DNA of 64,000 nt from contig NZ_CP035686.1 of the NCBI RefSeq assembly GCF_009665255.1, forward strand, positions 2,298,001-2,362,000, written 5' to 3'. Each line of letters opens with the position of its first letter. Position 1 is the stretch's first letter. Origin of the DNA: Vibrio metoecus (GTDB taxonomy: Bacteria > Pseudomonadota > Gammaproteobacteria > Enterobacterales > Vibrionaceae). The translations under genes were made by a program, and so were the position numbers. The notes under the pieces were generated by a model that was not told the DNA's origin, ran no database searches, and saw only the letters and a program-made list of their open reading frames with translations. Of the stretch, positions 43,660 through 51,290 are shown piece after piece.

Positions 43660-44130
43660 ATGCGTAACGTAGATAAACAAGACAACCTCGTCCGAGCTTT
43701 TAAAGCTTTGCTGAAAGAAGAGCGCTTTGGTTCACAAGGCGATATCGTTGAAGCCCTGAAAAATGAAGGTTTTGACAACATTAACCAATCTAAAGTATCG
43801 CGTATGCTGACTAAGTTTGGCGCGGTACGTACCCGTAATGCCAAAATGGAGATGGTTTACTGCTTGCCTGCCGAGTTAGGCGTTCCAACCGCCAGCAGTT
43901 CACTACGTGAGTTGGTACTCGATGTGGACTACAACAACGCGTTAGTTGTCATTCGTACTGGTCCTGGTGCTGCACAGTTGATTGCACGCCTGTTGGATTC
44001 GCTAGGTAAATCGGAAGGGATTCTAGGTGTAGTCGCTGGCGATGATACGATTTTCATTACACCGACACTCGATGTACCAGTCAAAGAGTTATTCCACTCG
44101 GTTTGTGAACTGTTTGAATACGCAGGCTAA
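43660..44130 (+). CDS. argR: Arginine repressor ArgR
   Basis: Hexameric, arginine-responsive regulator of arginine synthesis and catabolism genes. From MRNVDKQDNLVRAFKALLKEE 156 residues; the ATG at 43597 adds 21 residues. N-terminal winged helix with INQSKVSRMLTKFGAVRTRNAK, C-terminal oligomerisation/arginine-binding domain with RTGPGAAQLIARLLD and GVVAGDDTIFITP. Confidence 0.96.
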   Translation: MRNVDKQDNLVRAFKALLKEERFGSQGDIVEALKNEGFDNINQSKVSRMLTKFGAVRTRNAKMEMVYCLPAELGVPTASSSLRELVLDVDYNNALVVIRTGPGAAQLIARLLDSLGKSEGILGVVAGDDTIFITPTLDVPVKELFHSVCELFEYAG

Positions 44131-44154
44131 ACCCATTTATCTATTGAATATTTT

Positions 44155-44181
44155 TTGGTCACGTATCATTCACGTGACCAA
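44155..44181 (+). other. Hairpin after argR
   Basis: TTGGTCACGT/ACGTGACCAA, 10-bp stem with 7-nt loop. Flanked upstream by a T-run but not followed by one, so it ends argR only weakly; it could serve the reverse strand. Confidence 0.5.
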
Positions 44182-44337
44182 ACTCACATCTTAGACACAT
44201 CGTCCCCGCGCACCATTAAAAACTAACCATTTGAAACTAAACAACAATGTTTATAGGATACTCAACATCTTGCTGTTTAATAAATGAGTCAATCACACTA
44301 TAAATTTTAACAGTTGTGTAATTATCTGTTGTTTTTT

Positions 44338-44346
44338 TGGTATGAT
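44338..44346 (+). promoter_or_regulatory. Candidate extended -10 promoter of the TAXI-TRAP operon
   Basis: TGGTATGAT is an extended -10 (TGn-TATGAT) after a T-run, 110 bp before the TAXI gene. The -35 is weak. The gap 44131-44455 otherwise holds only the argR hairpin and AT-rich DNA. Confidence 0.4.
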
Positions 44347-44455
44347 TCCACCGCTTTATCATTTTTTTTGGCGCATAAAGCCACGTTTCTCAGGCAGGAA
44401 AGCTCGAAGCCACGCTGACGCTTTGGGACACATTACAATGAAGGAAGGGAAATTC

Positions 44456-45424
44456 ATGTCATTACCTAAAATAATCAAGATGGGTGCTATTGCAGCCGCT
44501 GTTATCGGCTCAGGTATCGCCAGCGCACAAGATTTTATTACGATCGGTACCGGCTCGGTCACGGGTGTTTATTATCCAACGGGCGGCGCTATCTGTAAGT
44601 TGGTAAATAAAGACCGTAAAGATCACAACATTCGCTGTTCAGTTGAATCCACTGGCGGATCTATCTACAACGTTAACACCATTCGTTCTGGTGAATTGGA
44701 CTTCGGCATCGTGCAGTCCGATTGGCAATACCATGGTTATAATGGTACTAGCGAATTTGCAGAGCAAGGTCCATACAAAAAACTGCGTGCCGTGTTCTCA
44801 CTCCACACCGAGCCGTTCAACATTATCGCGCGTGCAGATTCAGGTATTGAAAACGTGAAAGACCTAGCAGGTAAGCGCGTTAACATCGGCAACCCTGGTT
44901 CTGGTGATCGTGCGACCATGCAAGTGGTAATGGATGCTTTCGGTTGGACCAACGACAGCTTTAAACTGGCGTCTGAGCTGAAAGGCTCTGAGCGTTCTCA
45001 AGCTCTGTGTGACAACAAGATTGATGCCTTTATCTACATGGTGGGCCATCCAAATGGTGCAATCAAAGAAGCAACGACTTCTTGCGCTGCTAAACTAGTC
45101 CCCGCTACCGGTCCTGAGATCGAAAAAATCGTAGCCAACAACCCTTACTATGCTTACAGCGTGGTGCCTGCAGGCATGTACAGCGGTACCGACCAAGATG
45201 TGAAGAGCTTCGGTGTGGCCGCTACACTAGTGACTTCTGAAGATGTCTCCGAAGCGGTGGTATACAACGTGACCAAAGCAGTATTTGAAAACTTTGATAC
45301 TTTCACGCGTCTCCACCCAGCCTTCGCCAACCTGAAGAAAGAGGACATGGTCACGGCAGGTAACTCGATCCCTCTCCATCCTGGTGCTGTGAAGTACTAC
45401 AAAGAAGTGGGTTTGATGAAGTAA
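44456..45424 (+). CDS. TAXI-family TRAP transporter substrate-binding protein
   Basis: Periplasmic binding protein of the TAXI class of TRAP transporters. ATG at 44456 with AAGGAAGGG upstream gives 322 residues; earlier in-frame ATGs lie in the leader. Signal peptide 1-24 (ending GIASA). FITIGTGSVTGVYYPTGGAICKLV, CSVESTGGSIYNVNTIRSGELDFGIVQSD, and KRVNIGNPGSGDRATMQVVMDAFG are TAXI hallmarks. The ligand is unknown; some homologues handle glutamate or glutamine, others aromatic acids. Partner of the fused permease downstream. Confidence 0.9.
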   Translation: MSLPKIIKMGAIAAAVIGSGIASAQDFITIGTGSVTGVYYPTGGAICKLVNKDRKDHNIRCSVESTGGSIYNVNTIRSGELDFGIVQSDWQYHGYNGTSEFAEQGPYKKLRAVFSLHTEPFNIIARADSGIENVKDLAGKRVNIGNPGSGDRATMQVVMDAFGWTNDSFKLASELKGSERSQALCDNKIDAFIYMVGHPNGAIKEATTSCAAKLVPATGPEIEKIVANNPYYAYSVVPAGMYSGTDQDVKSFGVAATLVTSEDVSEAVVYNVTKAVFENFDTFTRLHPAFANLKKEDMVTAGNSIPLHPGAVKYYKEVGLMK

Positions 45425-45462
45425 ACCTTTGTTTAAAAACGTTCATCTAACAAAGTAAAACA

Positions 45463-45488
45463 CAAGAGGAGGCAATCGCCTCCTCATT
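45463..45488 (+). other. Hairpin between the TAXI and permease genes
   Basis: GAGGAGGC/GCCTCCTC, 8-bp stem, AATC loop, no T-run. It likely protects the upstream mRNA and sets a higher level for the binding protein than for the permease. Confidence 0.55.
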
Positions 45489-45583
45489 AGTATCACGTGA
45501 CCTTTTGGTGATACTACTTTCAGGTACAACACTCTCAGTACCGATGATAAGTCTATGGAACATCAATAATAAGGATAAGGTAC

Positions 45584-48148
45584 ATGACGCAGACAACAAC
45601 ATCGTCGCCCGATGTGCAAGAGATGGTGGCACAGGCGGATACCGGAGCCAGAAACCCGAAAGGTCTTCCGGGACGTATACTTTGGTTCGTGCCGCTCTGT
45701 TGGTCACTGTTCCAGCTTTGGTACGCCTCACCGCTACCCTTTATTTTCGATTTTGGCGTACTGAACGACACACAAGCACGTTCGATTCACTTATCTTTCG
45801 CCGTTTTCCTCGCTTTTACCGCTTACCCTGCAATGAAAGGCTCACCGCGCGATCGCATTCCGTTAATGGATTGGGTTTTAGCCCTAGCTGGCAGTTTTGC
45901 GGCAGCTTACATCTACCTGTTTTATGCAGAGCTCGCCAGCCGCTCAGGAGCTCCTACCCAAATGGATGTGATTATGTCTGTGATAGGCATGATCCTACTT
46001 TTGGAGGCGACCCGCCGCGCATTAGGTCCACCGCTGATGATGGTAGCGGCTTTATTTTTACTCTACACCTTCGCAGGCCCTTACATGCCTGACGTAATTG
46101 CCCACAAAGGGGCGAGCCTAAATAAGGCGATGTCACACTTATGGCTAACCACTGAAGGGGTATTTGGTGTTGCACTTGGGGTATCTACCTCGTTTGTTTT
46201 CCTATTTGTACTGTTTGGCGCCATGTTAGAACGAGCTGGGGCTGGGGCTTACTTCATCAAAGTCGCTTTCTCGATGCTCGGACATATGCGTGGTGGTCCA
46301 GCCAAAGCTGCGGTGGTTGCATCAGGACTTTCTGGACTTGTGTCCGGTTCTTCGATCGCCAACGTGGTGACTACAGGCACCTTTACCATTCCGCTCATGA
46401 AACGCGTTGGCTTTCCCGGAACCAAAGCGGGGGCCGTGGAAGTAGCCGCATCCACCAACGGCCAGTTGACTCCGCCAATCATGGGAGCAGCCGCTTTCTT
46501 GATGGTGGAATATGTCGGAATTTCTTATGTCGAAGTGATCAAAGCCGCCATTCTACCAGCGCTGATTTCCTATATCGCCTTGATCTACATTGTTCACCTT
46601 GAAGCCTGTAAGGCGGGCATGAGTGGCCTTCCTCGTCGTAACCAATCGACACTCGCTCAAAAGCTACTCTCTTTTACCGCCACGATTCTAGGCTTATGCG
46701 TGATCAGCGCACTGGTTTATTACGGTGTCGGCTGGACCAAAGAAGCCTTTGGCGCAGCGGCTACACCACTACTGACGGTTATCTTGTTAGTGGCTTACGT
46801 TGGGCTGGTAAAAATTTCCGCGCCGTATGCGAAAGACGGACTAGGAATTGATGAAGACTTACAGTTCGTCCCTGATATCGCTCCAACGTTAAAATCGGGC
46901 TTGCACTACTTACTGCCGATTGTGGTTTTGGTGTGGTGTTTAACGGTTGAACGATTCTCTCCAGGACTCTCTGCATTTTGGGCAACCATCTTTATGGTGT
47001 TCATTCTGCTCACCCAACGTCCACTAATGGCTTTATTTAACCGTACAGGCTCACTCGGTGATGCCACCAAAGAAGGTGTGACCGATCTTTTCGAAAGCTT
47101 GGTCTCTGGGGCGCGTAACATGATCGGTATCGGGGTAGCAACGGCTGCTGCGGGTACAGTTGTGGGCGTGGTAACCCTCACAGGAATTGGCCTAGTGATG
47201 ACTGACTTTGTCGAGTTTATCTCTGGCGGTAGCGTCATCATGATGTTGATTTTTACCGCGGTGATCAGCTTGATCCTCGGTATGGGTTTGCCAACCACAG
47301 CCAACTACATTGTGGTCTCCACCTTGATGGCTCCCGTGATCGTCACATTAGGTGCTGAGCATGGCTTGATCATCCCTCTGATTGCGGTGCATCTGTTCGT
47401 GTTCTACTTCGGTATCTTGGCTGATGATACACCGCCGGTTGGTCTCGCTGCTTTTGCTGCCGCGGCGATCGCCAAATCGGACCCTATCCGAACGGGTATT
47501 CAAGGTTTCGCTTACGACATACGGACGGCGATCCTGCCTTTCATGTTTGTGTTTAACACCCAACTCTTACTAATGGGGATTGATACTTGGTGGCACTTAA
47601 TGCTCACCATACTCTCTTCCATTACGGCCATGTTGTTGTTTTCCGCAGCAACACAGGGATGGTGGTTAACCAAAACCAAATGGTGGGAAATCGTCGCGCT
47701 ACTGGTACTGACCTTTACTTTCTTCCGCCCCGGTTTTTGGTGGGACATGGTCTACCCAGCTCAAGTCATGTATGCCGGCACCAAGTTAGAGCAGATTGTG
47801 GAGCAAACGCCTGTAGGCCAACCGATCCAAATGATTGTGGCTGGGGAAAATCTCAAAGGCGAATACACCTCCAAAACCGTACAGTTACCGTTTGAAGATC
47901 GCGCTGTCGGCGCTCAAGCACGGATTGCGTCTATGGGCTTAACCCTGCTCAATGATAAAAACCGCATGTTGGTCGAAATGGTGGAATTCGGTAGCCCAGC
48001 CGAAGCGGCAGGTATCGACTTTGATTGGGAAATTCGTTCAGTCGTGGTCGATAGCGATCGTCCGATGAAAGAGTGGGTATTCCTGCCAGCAATTTTGCTC
48101 ACTCTGCTGCTGGCTTGGAACCAAAAAAGACGGATAAAAAAGGCATAA
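45584..48148 (+). CDS. TRAP transporter fused permease (DctQM) with C-terminal DUF3394
   Basis: Inner-membrane permease, 854 residues. The N-terminal about 190 residues carry the small-subunit-like segments. From about 200 to 700 comes the large DctM-like part (GLSGLVSGSSIANVVTTGTFTIPLMK, GQLTPPIMGAAAFLMVEY, GMGLPTTANYIVVSTL). The last about 150 residues contain a membrane anchor and a soluble portion with GSPAEAAGIDFDWEI, a PDZ-like pattern, ending in a further TM and KRRIKKA. This TAXI-permease architecture is common in marine and aquatic bacteria. Substrate unknown; it works with the TAXI protein upstream. Confidence 0.9.
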   Translation: MTQTTTSSPDVQEMVAQADTGARNPKGLPGRILWFVPLCWSLFQLWYASPLPFIFDFGVLNDTQARSIHLSFAVFLAFTAYPAMKGSPRDRIPLMDWVLALAGSFAAAYIYLFYAELASRSGAPTQMDVIMSVIGMILLLEATRRALGPPLMMVAALFLLYTFAGPYMPDVIAHKGASLNKAMSHLWLTTEGVFGVALGVSTSFVFLFVLFGAMLERAGAGAYFIKVAFSMLGHMRGGPAKAAVVASGLSGLVSGSSIANVVTTGTFTIPLMKRVGFPGTKAGAVEVAASTNGQLTPPIMGAAAFLMVEYVGISYVEVIKAAILPALISYIALIYIVHLEACKAGMSGLPRRNQSTLAQKLLSFTATILGLCVISALVYYGVGWTKEAFGAAATPLLTVILLVAYVGLVKISAPYAKDGLGIDEDLQFVPDIAPTLKSGLHYLLPIVVLVWCLTVERFSPGLSAFWATIFMVFILLTQRPLMALFNRTGSLGDATKEGVTDLFESLVSGARNMIGIGVATAAAGTVVGVVTLTGIGLVMTDFVEFISGGSVIMMLIFTAVISLILGMGLPTTANYIVVSTLMAPVIVTLGAEHGLIIPLIAVHLFVFYFGILADDTPPVGLAAFAAAAIAKSDPIRTGIQGFAYDIRTAILPFMFVFNTQLLLMGIDTWWHLMLTILSSITAMLLFSAATQGWWLTKTKWWEIVALLVLTFTFFRPGFWWDMVYPAQVMYAGTKLEQIVEQTPVGQPIQMIVAGENLKGEYTSKTVQLPFEDRAVGAQARIASMGLTLLNDKNRMLVEMVEFGSPAEAAGIDFDWEIRSVVVDSDRPMKEWVFLPAILLTLLLAWNQKRRIKKA

Positions 48149-48163
48149 CAAGGTGCTGCGTCA

Positions 48164-48189
48164 ATATGCCTGAGTCAAATCAGGCATAT
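48164..48189 (+). other. Hairpin after the TRAP permease gene
   Basis: ATATGCCTGA/TCAGGCATAT, 10-bp stem and 6-nt loop, no T-run. Between the permease and usp genes. Confidence 0.5.
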
Positions 48190-48264
48190 ACTTAACGCGT
48201 CAATGAATCATCGCCAACCTATCCCCTAAACTCATAAGGATAGGGAATAACCCTAGAGAGCGTC

Positions 48265-48702
48265 ATGTATAAACATATTCTTGTTCCGGTTGATTTGAAT
48301 GAACAAGGCTTTGCTGACAAAGCGGTTCAGCTTGCAGTCTGGCATGCCAAACATTCCAACGCCGAAATTCACTTGCTGAACGTGTTGCCAGGCATTCACA
48401 TGTCGATGGTGGCGACCTATTTTCCAAAAGATGCCGCAGCACAAATGAAAAATGATGTGCGTGCTCAGCTCAAAGCATTTGCTGATAAACATATTGATGA
48501 AGAGATTGTTTACAAGCTGCACATTGCAGAAGGCAAAGCTTACGCGACCATCCTTGATTATGCGGAGCGTTTAGGTGCGGACCTTATCGTCATGCCTAGC
48601 CACAAACGTTCACGCATTGATAAAGTCATGCTCGGCTCTGTGGCAAGCAAAGTGGTAGAAAACTCCCCGATCAACGTATTGGTCGTTAAGCCACAAGGTT
48701 AA
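48265..48702 (+). CDS. Universal stress protein (UspA family)
   Basis: Cytosolic Usp-fold protein, 145 residues. It has MYKHILVPVDLNEQGFADKAVQLAVWHAK, and the ATP-binding-type end GADLIVMPSHKRSRIDKVMLGSVASKVVENSPINVLVVKP. The G-2x-G-9x-G(S/T) nucleotide pattern is imperfect (SHKR in place of a glycine). It follows the TRAP transporter, a pairing seen often for these permeases, perhaps as a regulatory partner. Confidence 0.9.
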   Translation: MYKHILVPVDLNEQGFADKAVQLAVWHAKHSNAEIHLLNVLPGIHMSMVATYFPKDAAAQMKNDVRAQLKAFADKHIDEEIVYKLHIAEGKAYATILDYAERLGADLIVMPSHKRSRIDKVMLGSVASKVVENSPINVLVVKPQG

Positions 48703-48729
48703 TTGACCACAATTTTTAATATGTCACTC

Positions 48730-48754
48730 AAGGCGCTTCATAGCGCCTTTTTTA
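48730..48754 (+). terminator. usp terminator
   Basis: AGGCGCT/AGCGCCT stem with TCAT loop then TTTTTTATT. Confidence 0.87.
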
Positions 48755-48801
48755 TTCACCGATTCCTATCGCATTGATTGGTTTTTCCTTCTTGATGAAT
48801 T

Positions 48802-48820
48802 GAGAATTATTATCAATAAT
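48802..48820. promoter_or_regulatory. Fur-like box upstream of the DUF2061 gene
   Basis: GAGAATTATTATCAATAAT matches the 19-bp Fur consensus at 13 of 19 positions, 33 bp before the next start codon. No promoter hexamers are obvious. Assigned by similarity only. Confidence 0.5.
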
Positions 48821-48853
48821 AACTCCATCAAACAAGATCAGGTGGACTGAATC

Positions 48854-49237
48854 ATGAAAAAGACATTAAGTTTTGCAGCAATACATTTTACCATCGCATT
48901 TACGGTAGCGTATGTACTGACAGGTGATGTCCTTCTCGGCAGCCTGATTGCGATGCTCGAACCTATGGTGAACACTGTCGCGTTTTACTTCCATGAAAAA
49001 GCATGGGCCAATTCGCCAACGTTGCGCCGCTTTGCGGGCGATACCCGAATCAAAACCGCTAGCTTCGCGACCATCCACTTTAGCGTGGCGTTTAGTGTAG
49101 CTTACCTGTTGACGGGAAGTTGGTTAGTGGGTGGGGTGATGGCGATGATCGAACCGAGCATCAATACCTGTGCCTACTACTTCCATGAGAAAGTATGGCA
49201 AAGCAAACATTCAGGCCATTTTGGTTGTGCTCACTAA
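48854..49237 (+). CDS. DUF2061 membrane protein with two tandem repeats
   Basis: 127 residues with two copies of the DUF2061 unit: SFAAIHFTIAFTVAYVLTGDVLLGSLIAMLEPMVNTVAFYFHEKAW and SFATIHFSVAFSVAYLLTGSWLVGGVMAMIEPSINTCAYYFHEKVW, each a pair of hydrophobic helices ending in YFHEK. Four membrane segments in all, with a conserved I-H-F and E-P-x-x-N-T per unit. Function unknown. C-terminal GHFGCAH contains His and Cys. Preceded by a Fur-like box. Confidence 0.85.
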   Translation: MKKTLSFAAIHFTIAFTVAYVLTGDVLLGSLIAMLEPMVNTVAFYFHEKAWANSPTLRRFAGDTRIKTASFATIHFSVAFSVAYLLTGSWLVGGVMAMIEPSINTCAYYFHEKVWQSKHSGHFGCAH

Positions 49238-49256
49238 CACATTAAAATATTGATTG

Positions 49257-49283
49257 AAACGCCTTCTTGCTGAAGGCGTTTTG
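49257..49283. terminator. Terminator after the DUF2061 gene
   Basis: AACGCCTTC/GAAGGCGTT stem, TTGCT loop, then TTTGCATTT. Possibly bidirectional with the gene ending at 49303 on the minus strand. Confidence 0.8.
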
Positions 49284-49302
49284 CATTTCGATACGCAGGA
49301 AA

Positions 49303-50100
49303 CTACAGAGGAAAATGGCTGACGCAGTGCGCTTCACTCAACCCCAACTGAAAACGCTTAGTTTGGCCATCCAGTTGTACGGAGACCAAGTAAAGATCTT
49401 CAGGTCGAGGATGATGTACATCGTAAATCTTGGGGGCATCAACCTGAAACAGCACGCTCGCGTGATCACTGCGCACATCAATCGGCACTTGATAAGTCCG
49501 CCCATCAAATTTTACCGCAGCAGAAACTAGCCCAGGGGAGTAAGTGGTGAAAAACAGGTTCACCAACAACTCACAGCCACTGTGGTGCCAAACTTGCTCG
49601 GTTGAAACATGGTTTAGGCGTAGATGCCGAATACATTGCAGGTAAGGCGCTTTCCAGATCCCGATTCGCTGATCGTAACTGGGTGCATCCTGCTCACCTA
49701 AAAAGCAGAGATCTGTCGCCTCTTCATCTAGCAACCAATCCTCATCCGCTTCCAAAAACAAAATTTCAAATCGGTTACGCCCTAGTTTTAACAAGGGGCG
49801 AATGTCTTTACGGTAAATCGCTTGTGAGCCATCACAGTCAAACAGCGCGCCGCCATTGAGGCGCACTTCCGCATGGTAATCAATGCCTTCCAACACCAGA
49901 TCAATCGCCGCAAAGCTCAGTAGGTCTTCATCCACTTCAATATCATGCATTAAATGCCACTCTTGCTCAGCGATTTCCTCTTCACTTAGCGTTTTGGGTA
50001 GCACCGCACTTAATGGTGCAGGAAAGGTAATGTCATCTTGGGGGATAGAGAGATCCGTCAGCGGTGAAAGCTGCCAAAGACCGGCGAGTGAGAGCTGCAT
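49303..50100 (-). CDS. Orphan glycoside-hydrolase-2 sugar-binding-like protein
   Basis: 265 residues with no signal peptide. It looks like the N-terminal sugar-binding jelly-roll of family 2 beta-mannosidases: SLAGLWQLSPLTD, a YHAEVRLNGGALFDCDGSQAIYRKDI segment, then RFEILFLEADEDWLLDEE and IGIWKAPYLQCIRHLRL. The immunoglobulin-like linker and TIM-barrel catalytic domain are missing, so hydrolase activity is not expected. A carbohydrate-binding or adaptor role is inference. Downstream of rraB on the same strand but behind its terminator. Confidence 0.75.
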   Translation of the reverse strand: MQLSLAGLWQLSPLTDLSIPQDDITFPAPLSAVLPKTLSEEEIAEQEWHLMHDIEVDEDLLSFAAIDLVLEGIDYHAEVRLNGGALFDCDGSQAIYRKDIRPLLKLGRNRFEILFLEADEDWLLDEEATDLCFLGEQDAPSYDQRIGIWKAPYLQCIRHLRLNHVSTEQVWHHSGCELLVNLFFTTYSPGLVSAAVKFDGRTYQVPIDVRSDHASVLFQVDAPKIYDVHHPRPEDLYLVSVQLDGQTKRFQLGLSEAHCVSHFPL

Positions 50101-50203
50101 AGCGTTCCAATTCCTGTTGGTTTGCGCGCATTATACCTGAAGTGAAATCTATTGCATTGTTGGTGTAACACAGCGGTTACGGCTTACAATCCATTAGTAC
50201 AGG

Positions 50204-50234
50204 CAAAAAAATACCAGCCCTGCGGCTGGTATCT
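50204..50234 (-). terminator. rraB terminator
   Basis: ATACCAGCC/GGCTGGTAT, loop GCAG, followed on the minus strand by TTTTTTT. 14 bp after the rraB stop. Confidence 0.88.
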
Positions 50235-50246
50235 TCGATACGAGTA

Positions 50247-50669
50247 TTACTGCTCGTCGTCTTCATCCTCATCTTCGTCAGGGTACAAGGCGTCTTCACC
50301 TTCGTAGTAAGTACCCCAACCGTCGTAGATGATGTCGAATTTTTCGGCCAGATTAACCAGCTTTTCCACTTGTTCATCAATCAGTTTGGCATCCAAAGCC
50401 GATTGCATGGTCGCATCAAAGCACAGCAGCTTGTTACCATCTTCATCTTCAGTTTCTTCTGCTTCAAGCACTTCAAAGCCCATTTTGAATGCTTCTACTG
50501 CGGCTTTTTCCAGCTTATCGAATTCTTCTGCAAACAGATGGTGTTCGATCTCATACAAGGCATCTGGATCACTACCATCTTCGAGCAGGGCCTGAATGAT
50601 GTCGCGAGTCTCTTCCTTTTGGATCTCGATTAATTCTTCTACAGATAGATAATCATCTTGGTGAGACAT
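50247..50669 (-). CDS. rraB: RNase E inhibitor RraB
   Basis: 140 residues: EELIEIQKEETRDIIQALLEDGSDPDALYEIEHHLF at the start, FDIIYDGWGTYYEGE near the end, and a strongly acidic tail (DEDEDEDDEQ). RraB binds the C-terminal scaffold region of RNase E and changes its RNA-decay specificity. ATG preceded by a weak GGAGCACATT. Confidence 0.93.
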   Translation of the reverse strand: MSHQDDYLSVEELIEIQKEETRDIIQALLEDGSDPDALYEIEHHLFAEEFDKLEKAAVEAFKMGFEVLEAEETEDEDGNKLLCFDATMQSALDAKLIDEQVEKLVNLAEKFDIIYDGWGTYYEGEDALYPDEDEDEDDEQ

Positions 50670-51190
50670 AATGTGCTCCAGATAGTCAATAGGATCGGAA
50701 ATTTGTGCGGCGCACTATCGCATGGATTGAAAGGAATTTCTAGCCACAAAACGATCTGAGAAGATCTTTCGCTTGGCTTCAGATCCATCCCTCACACCTT
50801 GTTTTTAACATTTTTTTAGCAACTTACCAATTCAGCATAATCTGTGTTCAATAAGCCTGTGAAAACGGATCCCCAAATTGCCTGTTTATGGCGCGATAAT
50901 GCATAGCTAAAAAATCGCCAAAATAGGAAAAAATTCCATCCTCAGCTTCAATAACGCATAGATTGTGAATAAATAGTTAAAATTTAAACTTATAACGCAT
51001 AAAAGCACCCAGTTATGCTGCGCATAGCTAAGCAATTTAAGGGGCATCCTCCTAACTTTCAAAATCAGAATACAAAATCATAAAACCGACCACTGACGAT
51101 AAAATATATCGCAAATTTATTATGAGTGGTTTTTTATAACAAAAGGTCGACTTGCAACTTAATAAAAAGCTGTTCATAACTATATCCAGT
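50670..51190. promoter_or_regulatory. Long AT-rich control region upstream of arcA
   Basis: About 520 bp with no gene. It holds rraB's promoter side and, at 50896, 50951, 50992 and 51017, four near-copies of (A/T)(A/G)(A/T)TGCATA or AACGCATA; the 10-mer ATAACGCATA occurs twice exactly (50951 and 50992). The last copy forms TATGC-TGC-GCATA (51014-51026). A TGTGAATAAATAGTTAA near 50964 resembles one ArgR box. This suggests regulator sites, with ArgR the likeliest candidate, but that is inference. Confidence 0.45.
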
Positions 51191-51286
51191 GGCTTGGGTT
51201 TACAGGTAAGCGGGATGCTTGCCTAGAAACGACAAGGTGAACGTAAGCTAAACCTGCTGCCGCATGTGAAAGGAAGAGAGAGGAAG
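51191..51286 (+). repeat. Degenerate ERIC-like element forming the arcA leader
   Basis: Ends resemble those of the full ERIC element at 20626 (left TATATCC...CTTGGG, TTACAGG; right GTGAACGTAAGC, GCTGCCGCATG, AGGAAG), but the central palindrome is replaced by AGGTAAGC/GCTTGCCT (51204-51224) within a GGTTTA/TAAACC outer stem (51197-51254). It ends at the arcA ribosome site. Similarity is partial. Confidence 0.35.
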
Positions 51287-51290
51287 CTCA

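Noticed and set aside
44342..44455. N-terminal extension of the TAXI protein
   Set aside because: The extra 38 residues lie before a good ribosome site and signal peptide at 44456, and they overlap the candidate promoter.
45505..46092. A 195-codon plus-strand frame starting upstream of, and overlapping, the TRAP permease gene
   Set aside because: Composition (Arg/Ser/Pro rich, no hydrophobic core) fits the shifted frame of the real permease gene, which has full family motifs.
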